A program made the translations under genes and the position numbers. 64,000 nt of DNA from Curvivirga sp965219885 (GTDB taxonomy: Bacteria; Pseudomonadota; Alphaproteobacteria; UBA8366; Aestuariispiraceae): contig NZ_CBDCOT010000009.1 of the NCBI RefSeq assembly GCF_965219885.1, positions 310,001-374,000 on the forward strand, written 5' to 3'. Below, piece after piece: positions 41,263 through 50,012 of this stretch. Positions within the stretch are counted from its first letter, which is position 1. Every line of letters starts with the position of its first letter. Below the pieces are notes generated by a model, which worked only from the letters and a program-made list of their open reading frames with translations, did not search any database and was not told the DNA's origin.

Positions 41263-42336
41263 TTATGCTCCCTCTTCCAAAAGCCATCCATCTCCGTAGA
41301 GATAGGTACGGGATTGATCAAAGGATAAATGCGCACTGTCACTTGGAATATCAGACTTCTCATCCACAAGAAGTTTGATCATGCCACCATCTGATTGTGT
41401 TGTGACAATCTTGAAACGACCTGCATCAGATACAGCTTCTACACGGACCGGAAGGCCTTTATCCGCAAAATTAATAAATTCAGGGCGCACACCAACTTCA
41501 AGTTTCTTGGATGGAACAGCTGAAATTTTGTTGCTCAGTTCAACCGCTTGACCGCCGATAGAGGCTTGCTTGCCATCAGAGTCACAAGACAGGATATTCA
41601 TACCTGGGGAACCAATAAAGTTTCCAACAAAAGTATGTTGTGGACGCTCAAACAACTCAACAGGCGTTCCGATTTGTACCACTTGACCAAAATTCATCAC
41701 TACAACTTGATCCGCAAAGGTTAATGCCTCTGTCTGATCATGTGTTACATAGATCATTGTGGTTTTAACACGTTGATGAAGCTCTTTTAGTTTAGAACGC
41801 AACTGCCATTTCAAATGAGGATCAATCACGGTTAAAGGCTCATCAAACATGATAACATTCACATCTGTACGAACCAAACCACGACCCAATGAAATCTTTT
41901 GTTTGCCATCAGCCGTCAAACCGGATGCACGTTGATTGAGCATCGGTGTTAATTCGATCATCTCTGCGATTTCCATCACACGATCATGCACATCTTTTTC
42001 TGGTACCTTACGATTGCGTAGAGGGAAAGCCAGATTATCATACACAGTCATGGTGTCATAGAGCACAGGAAACTGGAATACTTGGGCAATATGACGTTGA
42101 TCCGGTGGCAGAGTGGTTACGTCGTCATCATCAAACAGAACCTGACCATGACTTGGTGTCAAAAGGCCTGAAATGATATTCAACAATGTTGTTTTACCAC
42201 AGCCGGATGGGCCAAGAAGTGCGTAAGCACCTCCATCTTTCCATTCAACGTCTAGATGCTTTAATGCGTAATCATCATCGCTTGCCGGATCAGGCATATA
42301 GCTATGACGCAAATCTTTAAGGGAAATTCTAGCCAT
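41263..42336 (-). CDS. glpT: Glycerol ABC transporter ATPase GlpT (degenerate signature motif)
   Basis: A 357-residue MalK-like ATPase with a C-terminal regulatory OB-type domain. Walker A GPSGCGKT (42-49), Walker B with Asp165-Glu166 (VIMFDEP) and the H-loop His199 (YVTHDQ) are intact. The ABC signature is not: where GlpS has LSGGQ this protein reads LTADG (140-144). It pairs with GlpS, whose H-loop is altered, so the predicted heterodimer has one complete and one incomplete ATP site. Not to be confused with the glycerol-3-phosphate antiporter also called GlpT in E. coli. Confidence 0.92.
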   Translation of the reverse strand: MARISLKDLRHSYMPDPASDDDYALKHLDVEWKDGGAYALLGPSGCGKTTLLNIISGLLTPSHGQVLFDDDDVTTLPPDQRHIAQVFQFPVLYDTMTVYDNLAFPLRNRKVPEKDVHDRVMEIAEMIELTPMLNQRASGLTADGKQKISLGRGLVRTDVNVIMFDEPLTVIDPHLKWQLRSKLKELHQRVKTTMIYVTHDQTEALTFADQVVVMNFGQVVQIGTPVELFERPQHTFVGNFIGSPGMNILSCDSDGKQASIGGQAVELSNKISAVPSKKLEVGVRPEFINFADKGLPVRVEAVSDAGRFKIVTTQSDGGMIKLLVDEKSDIPSDSAHLSFDQSRTYLYGDGWLLEEGA

Positions 42337-42352
42337 TTCTTTTTCCTAAATC

Positions 42353-43420
42353 CTATAACGATACCAATTGATCTTTATCGTCAAAATAAAGACCCTGGGA
42401 TACATCTGCGAAAAGATGAGCAACTGAACCAACATCGTGATATTGCACACCATGCGATTGGGAAACCCAGCTGTTACCATTCATATTGAAATGTACAACA
42501 CTTTCAGAACCACTGATTTCTGTGATCTGAACACTACCTTCCACTTTGATAGCTTGTTCACCGAGTTCCTGAGCTGTCACATGATGAGGGCGAATACCAA
42601 ATGTATATTGACCGTCTTTCATATTAGATAAATTGCCCTTGGCTTCCCATTTGATATCGGATCCAAGCTTGATCACATTACCTTCTTTGACAACTTTCGC
42701 TGTGTTGATTGGCGGCTCGGAAAATACCTTCGCGCTGATCAAATCTTTTGGGGTGCGATAAATGTCACTTGTCGGGCCGAACTGCGTCACGCGTCCTTGA
42801 TGAAGTGTTGCGGTATGGCCTGCAAATAACAAAGCTTCAATAGGCTCCGTTGTTGCATAAACAACAACACAGTTACGTTTTGCGACCAGCTTTGGTAACT
42901 CGTCACGTAATTCTTCGCGCAGTTTAAAGTCCAGATTGGCAAGTGGTTCATCCAGTAAAACAAGACTGGAATCTTTCACCAATGCACGCGCCATAGCGGT
43001 ACGTTGTTGCTGACCGCCTGAAAGTTCAGATGGACGACGTTGAAGCATCGGGCCCAACTTCATCAATTCTGCCATTTCATCAACGCGTCTCTTGATTTCA
43101 GCTTCTGGAACTTTTGCCACCCGTAATGGGGAAGCAATATTTTCAAAAACAGTGAAATTTGGATAGTTAATAAACTGTTGATATACCATTGAAACATTAC
43201 GTTTCTGCACAGGTACACCTGTGACATCGGCACCGTTAAAGAAAATTTGACCGGAGGAAACAGGTTCTAATCCTGCCATAATTTGCATCAAGGTAGTTTT
43301 GCCTGAACCCGTTGTCCCCAACAGCATATTGAAACTACCTGTTTCCAGCTTCAAATCTGTTGGATAGATGTGGGTCTCGCCATCTACCTGCTTGCTTACG
43401 CCTTTCAGCTCTAATGACAT
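42353..43420 (-). CDS. glpS: Glycerol ABC transporter ATPase GlpS (H-loop His replaced)
   Basis: A 355-residue MalK-like ATPase. Walker A is GTTGSGKT (35-42), signature LSGGQ (133-137), Walker B LVLLDEP (residues 153-159) with the D-loop ANLD. The H-loop, normally VTHDQ, reads ATTEP with Thr191 in place of the catalytic His. The C-terminal domain (FGIRPHHVTAQEL) is of the MalK regulatory type. It follows glpV after about 196 nt containing a strong stem-loop, and glpT follows after 16 nt. Confidence 0.92.
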   Translation of the reverse strand: MSLELKGVSKQVDGETHIYPTDLKLETGSFNMLLGTTGSGKTTLMQIMAGLEPVSSGQIFFNGADVTGVPVQKRNVSMVYQQFINYPNFTVFENIASPLRVAKVPEAEIKRRVDEMAELMKLGPMLQRRPSELSGGQQQRTAMARALVKDSSLVLLDEPLANLDFKLREELRDELPKLVAKRNCVVVYATTEPIEALLFAGHTATLHQGRVTQFGPTSDIYRTPKDLISAKVFSEPPINTAKVVKEGNVIKLGSDIKWEAKGNLSNMKDGQYTFGIRPHHVTAQELGEQAIKVEGSVQITEISGSESVVHFNMNGNSWVSQSHGVQYHDVGSVAHLFADVSQGLYFDDKDQLVSL

Positions 43421-43540
43421 TTCTTTATCCCATTAATTGCATGCGTGGTTATTGATTTCAGACTTTTCAGAGAAATCATACACAAAAATATCGTTTTTCA
43501 GAAAAGTCCTAATAATTAGGTCTTATACCTTAAAAAGGTA

Positions 43541-43591
43541 CTCCCCGGGATGTTTAGGAGAACTTCGAGGCGATGAAGCCATCCCGGGGAG
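43541..43591 (-). terminator. Strong intercistronic stem-loop between glpV and glpS
   Basis: CTCCCCGGGATG (43541-43552) pairs perfectly with CATCCCGGGGAG (43580-43591), 12 bp with a 27-nt loop. On the minus strand four nt and then five T follow. It probably causes partial termination or protects the glpV message, giving more binding protein than membrane subunits. Confidence 0.75.
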
Positions 43592-43616
43592 ATTTAACAG
43601 GTCGTCAACAGGGAGG

Positions 43617-45356
43617 TTAGTTAGACGCCCAACGTTTTACCAACTCATCATAGTTGATTGTTTCACCTTGTGGTTTTTCGTTCGCAAGTTTTGCTTTCGC
43701 GCCACCTTTGCCCAACCACTCAGCCGCATCTTTTTCTTCGTTTAGACGAGGACCACAACCACCATATGTGTTGTTTGCTTCGTCCGCACGTTGCATGCGC
43801 GCCATAACTTGATCCATTTCTTGAGCCAAGCGAGACATAGCTTCTTGTGGTGTAAACGCACCAGAGTTCACATCACCGATATTCTGCCACCACAATTGAG
43901 CCAATTTTGGATAATCAGGAACGTTTACACCTGTTGGTGTCCACATTTCACGATCTGGAGAACGATAGAATTCAACCAAGCCACCCAATTTAGGCGCACG
44001 CTCTGTGAAGGATTCATGACGGATGTCACTGTCACGAATTGGTGTCAAACCAACATGTGTTTTCTTCAAGGAAACTGTTTTGGATGTTACGAACTGCGCG
44101 TATAACCAAGCAGCTTGCATACGATCCAATGGTGTAGATTTGAAGAATGTCCAAGAACCTGTGTCTTGGTAGCCAAGTTTTTGACCTTCTTCCCAATATG
44201 GACCATGTGGAGATGGTGCCATGCGCCATAATGGATTACCTGCATCATCAACAGTGTTGTTACCTTCAGATTTAGGCGCAACCATGGATGCTGTGAACGC
44301 TGTATACCAGAAGATCTGTTGCGCTACGTTACCTTGGGAAAGAGCTGGCAAGGACTGATAGAAATCATAGTCAGCTGCACCTGGAGGCGCATATTTACGC
44401 AACCATTCGTCCCATTTGCGGATCGCATAAACAGCCGCAGGACCGTCTGTACCACCACCACGTGTTACGGAAGCACCAGCAGGGTTACAGGAATTCTCTT
44501 CCATGCGGATACCCCATTCATCAATAGGCTTACCGTTTGGAAGACCTTTAGAACCAGCACCAGCCATGGACAACCATGCATCTGTCATACGCCAGCCTAG
44601 GTCAGGTGCACGCTTACCATAGTCCATGTGACCATAGATGCGTTGACCGTCAATTTCTTTTACGTCTTCAGAGAAGAACTCAGCAATGTCTTCGTAAGCA
44701 GACCAGTTAACTGGTACACCCAAGTCATAGCCATATTTCGCTTTAAACTGTTCTTTCAACTCTGGGCGGTCGAACCAGTCTTTACGGAACCAGTATAGGT
44801 TCGCAAATTGCTGATCTGGCAATTGGTAAAGTTTACCATCTGGACCTGTTGTGAAAGAAATACCCATGAAGTCATCAAGATCAAGACCTGGATTTGTAAC
44901 AGCTTTACCGTCACCTGCCATAAAATCAGACAAGTTTACAGCAAGTTGAAGACGGGAATGAGTACCAATCAAGTCAGAGTCATTAATATAACCATCATAA
45001 AGGTTACGGTTTGTTTGCATCTGTGTTTGAACAGCTTGCACAACTTCACCTTCACCCAACAACTGGTGGTTTACTTTAATACCGGTGATTTCTTCAAACG
45101 CTTTTGCAAGTGTTTTAGACTCATACTCATGAGTTGGAATTGTTTCAGAAAGAACGTTAATTTCCATGCCAGCATAAGGCTTGGCAGCGTTCACAAACCA
45201 TTCCATTTCATTGATTTGTTCACTTTGTGACAAAGTAGATGGTTGGAATTCGCTTTCCACCCATTTCTTCGCTTCATCCATACCTGCAAAAGCTGCAGAC
45301 CCCATGGATGAAACCATAGCAACAGATACTGCTGTCGCCATAAGGAATTTTTTCAT
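43617..45356 (-). CDS. glpV: Glycerol ABC transporter substrate-binding protein GlpV
   Basis: A 579-residue periplasmic binding protein, long for the class, as in the rhizobial GlpV group. I start it at ATG 45356 (MKKFLMATAVSVAMVSSMGSAAFAG): GGAGGG lies 8 nt upstream and the sequence is a typical export signal with cleavage after AFA. A longer frame to 45428 lacks both. The body has the extracellular sugar-binding fold (YAGMEINVLSETIPTHEYESKTLAKAFEEITGIKV, conserved Trp-rich regions). It is first in the transporter operon and divergent from glpR across a gap with repeated ATGTTC elements. Confidence 0.92.
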   Translation of the reverse strand: MKKFLMATAVSVAMVSSMGSAAFAGMDEAKKWVESEFQPSTLSQSEQINEMEWFVNAAKPYAGMEINVLSETIPTHEYESKTLAKAFEEITGIKVNHQLLGEGEVVQAVQTQMQTNRNLYDGYINDSDLIGTHSRLQLAVNLSDFMAGDGKAVTNPGLDLDDFMGISFTTGPDGKLYQLPDQQFANLYWFRKDWFDRPELKEQFKAKYGYDLGVPVNWSAYEDIAEFFSEDVKEIDGQRIYGHMDYGKRAPDLGWRMTDAWLSMAGAGSKGLPNGKPIDEWGIRMEENSCNPAGASVTRGGGTDGPAAVYAIRKWDEWLRKYAPPGAADYDFYQSLPALSQGNVAQQIFWYTAFTASMVAPKSEGNNTVDDAGNPLWRMAPSPHGPYWEEGQKLGYQDTGSWTFFKSTPLDRMQAAWLYAQFVTSKTVSLKKTHVGLTPIRDSDIRHESFTERAPKLGGLVEFYRSPDREMWTPTGVNVPDYPKLAQLWWQNIGDVNSGAFTPQEAMSRLAQEMDQVMARMQRADEANNTYGGCGPRLNEEKDAAEWLGKGGAKAKLANEKPQGETINYDELVKRWASN

Positions 45357-45420
45357 TGGATTTTCCCTCCACTGTTTCCCTATATGTTCGTCATGCCAAT
45401 CCCATACTTTGAAAACTAGC

Positions 45421-45436
45421 ATGTTCATTCATGTTC
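45421..45436. promoter_or_regulatory. Candidate GlpR operator, glpV side
   Basis: ATGTTC-N4-ATGTTC (45421-45436); on the minus strand GAACAT-N4-GAACAT. It mirrors the plus-strand site at 45474-45489. A third ATGTTC is at 45384-45389. Spacing of 10 bp puts the repeats on one helix face. Confidence 0.5.
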
Positions 45437-45473
45437 ACTTATACTTTTTTATTAAGTAGCCTAACTTAAATGC

Positions 45474-45489
45474 GAACATAAATGAATGT
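45474..45489. promoter_or_regulatory. Candidate GlpR operator, glpR side
   Basis: GAACAT-N4-GAATGT (45474-45489), the inverted counterpart of the site at 45421-45436, 66 bp before the glpR start. Confidence 0.45.
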
Positions 45490-45554
45490 CAACAACAAAA
45501 AAAACTTGAGCTACGAAACAAAAACGAATAATAGTGAAAATAAACGAGGGAAAA

Positions 45555-46349
45555 ATGAACATTCTTACCGCACGTCAGCAAGACATCATTGATCTTGCGA
45601 AAAACAGGGGACATGTGGATGTGGAAAATTTAGCTGAACATTTTCAGGTAACACCACAAACCATACGCCGAGATTTGAACTTTTTATGCGAACAGAAATA
45701 TCTGGGGCGCGTTCATGGCGGTGCTGTTCATTTATCCAGCGTCACAAATTTTGAATATCATTCCCGACGCCATATTGCGGCAGAAGGAAAAGAAAAGATC
45801 GCACAAGCGACGGCAGAAATCATTCCGGATAATGCCTCCCTTATTATGAATATCGGGACAACCACTGAACAAGTGGCTCATGCCTTGTCCCATCATAAAG
45901 GCCTGATGGTTATTACAAATAACCTCAATATCGCCAATATTATGATGGAATCACCAGAGGCTGAAGTATTGATTGCCGGGGGGATCGTCAGAAGACCAGA
46001 TGGCGGCATCATTGGTGCGCCTGCTGTGGAATTCATCCGCAACTTCAAAGTGGATTATGCGGTGATTGGCGTATCTGCCATTGATGAGGACGGTAGCCTT
46101 TTGGATTTTGATTTCCGTGAGGTGCGCGTCTCTCAAGCGATCTTGGAACAAGCGCGCGAAGTCATTCTTGTCACGGATGGCATGAAATTCGACCGCCGGG
46201 CGCCTGTCCAAATTGGGGATCTTTCACAAATCAATACATTTGTGACGGATAAAACCCCGCCAAAAGAAATTGTAGAATTATGTAAGCTTCATAATGTCCG
46301 ATTAATTGTAACCGGACCTGATGAAGTCTCGGAACTTGAAAGTGATTAG
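45555..46349 (+). CDS. glpR: Glycerol regulon repressor GlpR (DeoR family)
   Basis: A 264-residue DeoR-family repressor. The N-terminal helix-turn-helix (LTARQQDIIDLAKNRGHVDVENLAEHFQVTPQTIRRDLNFL) and the C-terminal sugar-phosphate-binding domain (IIPDNASLIMNIGTTTEQVAHAL; DGGIIGAPAVEFIRNFKVDYAVIGVSAIDEDGSLLDFD) are complete. In GlpR the inducer is glycerol-3-phosphate. I use ATG 45555 with GAGGG 5-6 nt upstream, not GTG 45534. glpD starts on the base after the stop codon, so the two are translated together; the divergent transporter operon is the likely second target. Confidence 0.94.
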   Translation: MNILTARQQDIIDLAKNRGHVDVENLAEHFQVTPQTIRRDLNFLCEQKYLGRVHGGAVHLSSVTNFEYHSRRHIAAEGKEKIAQATAEIIPDNASLIMNIGTTTEQVAHALSHHKGLMVITNNLNIANIMMESPEAEVLIAGGIVRRPDGGIIGAPAVEFIRNFKVDYAVIGVSAIDEDGSLLDFDFREVRVSQAILEQAREVILVTDGMKFDRRAPVQIGDLSQINTFVTDKTPPKEIVELCKLHNVRLIVTGPDEVSELESD

Positions 46350-47861
46350 ATGAGTCAGCAAACAGATCAAATTTTTGATTTATTTATTGTAGGTGGCGGT
46401 ATCAATGGCGTTGGTATCGCCCGCGATGCTATTGGACGTGGTTTTTCTGTATATCTTGCAGAAAAAGATGACTTGGCAAGCGGTACCTCTTCCGGATCTA
46501 CAAAACTGATTCATGGCGGCTTACGCTATCTTGAACATTATGAGTTCAATCTTGTTCGAAAAGCTTTAATGGAACGTGAAGTATTGTGGAAAATGGCACC
46601 ACATATTGTACATCCACTGCGCTTTGTTTTACCGCATCATAAAGGTTTACGCCCCACATGGCTTCTACGTCTTGGTCTGTTTTTATATGATTACATTGGT
46701 GGTCGTAAGCTATTACCAGCAACCAAAAAGCTGAACTTAAAAACCCATGCGGCAGGTCAACCTATCAAAGATGACTTCACAACTGGTTTTGAATATTCAG
46801 ATTGTTGGGTGGACGATGCACGCCTTGTTGTATTGAACGCTGTGGACGCACGCGAACGCGGCGCCGTTATTGAAACACGTCAACAAGTTGTTAAAACAAA
46901 TAAAGTCGATGGAATTTGGGAAGTTGACGTAAAAGACGTTCTAACCGGGGATGTAAAAACCATTAAATCCAAACTTGTTGTCAACGCAACAGGACCATGG
47001 GTCGATCATTTCCTGAATGCGACCGGTAAGGGATCTAACATTCAAAATGTACGCCTTGTTCAAGGTAGTCATGTCATCGTTAAAAAGCTTTATGATCATG
47101 ATCGTTGCTACATCTTCCAAAATGAAGATGGTCGAATTATTTTCGCAATTCCTTACGAAAACGATTTCACTATGATCGGTACAACTGATCATGATTTTAC
47201 AGGTAATCCTGACGATGCAGGCATTACCAGAGAAGAAGCAGAATATATCTGTAAATCTGCCAGCGAGTATTTCAAAAAAGAAATCACCGCTGACGAAGCC
47301 GTCTGGGAATTCAGCGGCGTCCGCCCTCTTTACAATGATGGCGCCTCCAAGGCACAAGAAGCAACACGCGACTACGTGTTACGACTTGATGGGGAAGAAG
47401 GGGAGGCAAAAATGCTCAACATTTTCGGCGGTAAAATTACCACTTATCGCCGATTGGCTGAGGCAGCTATGGAAGAGATTGAAACCGTTCTAGGCACTAA
47501 AAAACCAGAATGGACAATGGGCGCAACTCTCCCAGGCGGTGATTTTGCTCATAATGGTCGCGAAGATTTAGCGGCGCGCATCAAATCTGCGCACAACTAT
47601 TTACCAGATGAAATGATAACACGTTGGGTTCGTAGTTACGGAACATATGCCTTTAATATCCTCAAAAATGTATCTTCTTTAGCAGATATGGGTGAGCATT
47701 TCGGAGGTACTTTATACGCTGCCGAAGTCGATTATTTAATGAAAGAAGAATTTGCTGTGACTGCAGAGGACGTTTTATATCGACGTAGTAAGCAAGGGTT
47801 GATTTTTAATAGCGATGCGGAAGAAAAACTGGCAAGTTACATGATCGCAAAACGTTCATAA
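46350..47861 (+). CDS. glpD: Aerobic glycerol-3-phosphate dehydrogenase GlpD
   Basis: A 503-residue membrane-associated flavoprotein that oxidises glycerol-3-phosphate to dihydroxyacetone phosphate and passes electrons to quinone. FAD-binding text is FDLFIVGGGINGVGIARDAIGRG, followed by ASGTSSGSTKLIHGGLRYLEHYEF, FAIPYENDFTMIGTTDHDF and WEFSGVRPLYNDGASKAQEATRDY; the C-terminal cap domain includes AAEVDYLMKEEFAVTAEDVLYRRSKQGL. It sits between glpR and glpK, completing glycerol catabolism. Confidence 0.97.
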   Translation: MSQQTDQIFDLFIVGGGINGVGIARDAIGRGFSVYLAEKDDLASGTSSGSTKLIHGGLRYLEHYEFNLVRKALMEREVLWKMAPHIVHPLRFVLPHHKGLRPTWLLRLGLFLYDYIGGRKLLPATKKLNLKTHAAGQPIKDDFTTGFEYSDCWVDDARLVVLNAVDARERGAVIETRQQVVKTNKVDGIWEVDVKDVLTGDVKTIKSKLVVNATGPWVDHFLNATGKGSNIQNVRLVQGSHVIVKKLYDHDRCYIFQNEDGRIIFAIPYENDFTMIGTTDHDFTGNPDDAGITREEAEYICKSASEYFKKEITADEAVWEFSGVRPLYNDGASKAQEATRDYVLRLDGEEGEAKMLNIFGGKITTYRRLAEAAMEEIETVLGTKKPEWTMGATLPGGDFAHNGREDLAARIKSAHNYLPDEMITRWVRSYGTYAFNILKNVSSLADMGEHFGGTLYAAEVDYLMKEEFAVTAEDVLYRRSKQGLIFNSDAEEKLASYMIAKRS

Positions 47862-47899
47862 TCAAAAAACAAGCATAAAATTTAATAGGGAAGTTTATC

Positions 47900-49402
47900 A
47901 TGAGTGGGGAAACAAAATTCATTTTGTCCATTGATCAGGGAACAACCTCGTCCCGGGCCATTTTGTTCGATCAGAATTATAATATTTGCGCGGTCGGGCA
48001 AGAAGAATTTCCCCAACATTTTCCAAAATCCGGATGGGTAGAACATGACCCAGAAGATATCTGGAACACCACAATATCTACCTGTAAGAAGGCTATTGAA
48101 AAAGCAGGAATAACAGCAAGTGATATTGCGGCTATTGGCATTACAAATCAGCGCGAAACCACCGTTGTATGGGATCGTGATACAGGCAAACCTGTTTATA
48201 ATGCCATCGTCTGGCAAGACCGACGCACATCAGAAACCTGTAAAGCGCTTAAAGATGCAGGCCATGAAGCAGGTGTAACCAAGAAAACCGGATTACTTTT
48301 AGACCCTTATTTCTCCGCGACCAAGGTTGCATGGATTCTAGATAATGTAGAAGGTGCACGCGCGAAAGCAGAGACAGGTAAATTGGCTTTCGGCACTGTT
48401 GATAGTTTCCTTTTATGGCGTTTGACAGGTGGCAAATCCCACGCAACTGATGCGACAAATGCAAGTCGCACCATGCTATACGACATCAATGAAGGTCGTT
48501 GGCGCGGTACGCTGTTAGACCTGTTTCGGGTTCCGGAATCCGTTTTACCTGAAGTGAAAGACAGTGCCGCCGATTTTGGTATCACCGATGAGAGTATTTT
48601 GGGTGCAGCCATACCCATTACTGGGATTGCTGGTGATCAACAAGCAGCAACGGTTGGACAAGCTTGTTTCAAACCCGGCATGATGAAATCCACCTATGGT
48701 ACAGGTTGCTTTGCGCTTTTGAATACAGGCGATAAGGCCGTTGCCTCCAAAAATCGTCTCCTCACAACCATTGCCTATCAAATTGATGGGAAACCCACCT
48801 ATGCCTTGGAAGGTTCTATCTTTATTGCAGGTGCTGCGGTGCAATGGCTACGTGATGGCATTGGCCTAATTGAAAAAGCAGAACAATCCGGCGAACTTGC
48901 GCTAAAAGCCGACCCAAATGAAGAGATTTATGTAGTCCCTGCTTTTGTGGGCATGGGAGCCCCATATTGGGATGCGGATTGTCGTGGCGCCATGTTTGGC
49001 TTAACTCGAAATACTGGACCAGCTGAGATTGCCTTAGCAACCTTGGAATCTGTTTGTTATCAAACAGCTGATCTTTTATCTGCCATGCGCAAAGATTGGG
49101 GTGAAGCACAAGAAACAGTTCTTCGTGTCGATGGTGGTATGGTGGCATCTGACTGGACCATGCAACGTCTGTCCGAAATTCTGGATGCTCCGGTTGACCG
49201 TCCTGAAGTTCTTGAAACCACAGCATTAGGGGCTGCATATCTTGCCGGGAAATTTGTGGGCTACTACCCAGATTTGGATGAATTTTCGCAAAACTGGAAA
49301 CTGGAAAAAAGGTTTGAATCCCATATGCAGGATGATGTGCGGCAAGCGAAACTCGCACAATGGTCAAAAGCCATTAAATCCACATTAAGTTATCGACCAT
49401 AA
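47900..49402 (+). CDS. glpK: Glycerol kinase GlpK
   Basis: A 500-residue FGGY-family kinase that phosphorylates glycerol with ATP. SIDQGTTSSRAILFD is the N-terminal phosphate motif; AIGITNQRETTVVWDRDTGKPVYNAIVWQDRRT binds glycerol; GIAGDQQAATVGQACFKPGMMKSTYGTGCFAL and RVDGGMVASDWTMQ are FGGY signatures. Length and order are normal. It is 38 nt after glpD with a modest ribosome site (AGGGAAG) and ends the operon at a strong terminator. The uptake partner here is an ABC transporter; no glpF facilitator is seen. Confidence 0.97.
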   Translation: MSGETKFILSIDQGTTSSRAILFDQNYNICAVGQEEFPQHFPKSGWVEHDPEDIWNTTISTCKKAIEKAGITASDIAAIGITNQRETTVVWDRDTGKPVYNAIVWQDRRTSETCKALKDAGHEAGVTKKTGLLLDPYFSATKVAWILDNVEGARAKAETGKLAFGTVDSFLLWRLTGGKSHATDATNASRTMLYDINEGRWRGTLLDLFRVPESVLPEVKDSAADFGITDESILGAAIPITGIAGDQQAATVGQACFKPGMMKSTYGTGCFALLNTGDKAVASKNRLLTTIAYQIDGKPTYALEGSIFIAGAAVQWLRDGIGLIEKAEQSGELALKADPNEEIYVVPAFVGMGAPYWDADCRGAMFGLTRNTGPAEIALATLESVCYQTADLLSAMRKDWGEAQETVLRVDGGMVASDWTMQRLSEILDAPVDRPEVLETTALGAAYLAGKFVGYYPDLDEFSQNWKLEKRFESHMQDDVRQAKLAQWSKAIKSTLSYRP

Positions 49403-49408
49403 AATTTG

Positions 49409-49438
49409 AAAGCCTCCGATTTTCGGAGGCTTTTTTTA
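49409..49438. terminator. Bidirectional terminator after glpK
   Basis: AAGCCTCCGA and TCGGAGGCTT pair around a 2-4 nt loop, with seven T on the plus strand and A-rich flank on the other; it also serves the convergent Lrp gene. Confidence 0.88.
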
Positions 49439-49879
49439 TTAGACCGATGTTAACAGCATACTGGTCTCACTATTAGAGACACCATCAATCAAACGTACTT
49501 CCCGCAAGACACGATCAAATGATTGCAAGCTATCCGTATGGATTTCAGCAACCAGATCCCATTTTCCGTTAGTGGTATGCAATTTATTTAACTCCGGCAT
49601 ACCCCGAAGTTTCTTAATCACTTCTGTTGTCGACTTACCTAAAATCTCAATCATCATCACAGCACGGATTGTAGAATCCCCATGATCTTCACGGACGCGA
49701 ACGGTGAAGCCTAGCAAAGCACCGCTTGCTAATAATCGATCAATCCGATTTTGAATGGTTGCACGAGAGACCCCCAATGCCCCTGCTAATACGGAGACTG
49801 GTGCGCGCCCATCGATGCGTAATTGAGAGAGCAATTCGCGATCCAGATCATCAAAGATATATTTTGCATTTTCATTCAT
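49439..49879 (-). CDS. Lrp/AsnC-family regulator of the ocd-ctlX operon
   Basis: A 146-residue Lrp-type regulator. The DNA-binding half is FDDLDRELLSQLRIDGRAPVSVLAGALGVSRATIQNRIDRLLASG and the ligand-binding RAM domain follows (IRAVMMIEILGKSTTEVIKKL; GKWDLVAEIHTDSLQSFDRVLREVRLIDGVSNSETSMLL). I start it at ATG 49879; the longer TTG-started frame to 49912 runs through the promoter repeats. It is divergent from ornithine cyclodeaminase, so arginine, ornithine or citrulline is the likely signal, as for other Lrp regulators next to ocd. Confidence 0.9.
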   Translation of the reverse strand: MNENAKYIFDDLDRELLSQLRIDGRAPVSVLAGALGVSRATIQNRIDRLLASGALLGFTVRVREDHGDSTIRAVMMIEILGKSTTEVIKKLRGMPELNKLHTTNGKWDLVAEIHTDSLQSFDRVLREVRLIDGVSNSETSMLLTSV

Positions 49880-49891
49880 AAATTTAACTTT

Positions 49892-49921
49892 TTGTATAAT
49901 ATAATTTAACAAATTGTATAA
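49892..49921. promoter_or_regulatory. Candidate Lrp-type operator
   Basis: TTGTATAA occurs at 49892-49899 and again at 49914-49921, 22 bp apart, two helical turns. AT-rich repeats on one face of the helix suit an Lrp dimer or octamer. They lie in the divergent gap between regulator and ocd. Confidence 0.45.
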
Positions 49922-50012
49922 ATTATTTGCATATTTTTCAACAGATGGAAATTTACGTTACAAATTGAAAGCAGGCATGATGCTTTCCTAAAACAAAATA
50001 AAGGATAAAATC

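Noticed and set aside
41261..41287. Upstream ATG for glpP inside glpT
   Set aside because: The GAGGGAG ribosome site fits ATG 41260 and the extra residues look like translated leader.
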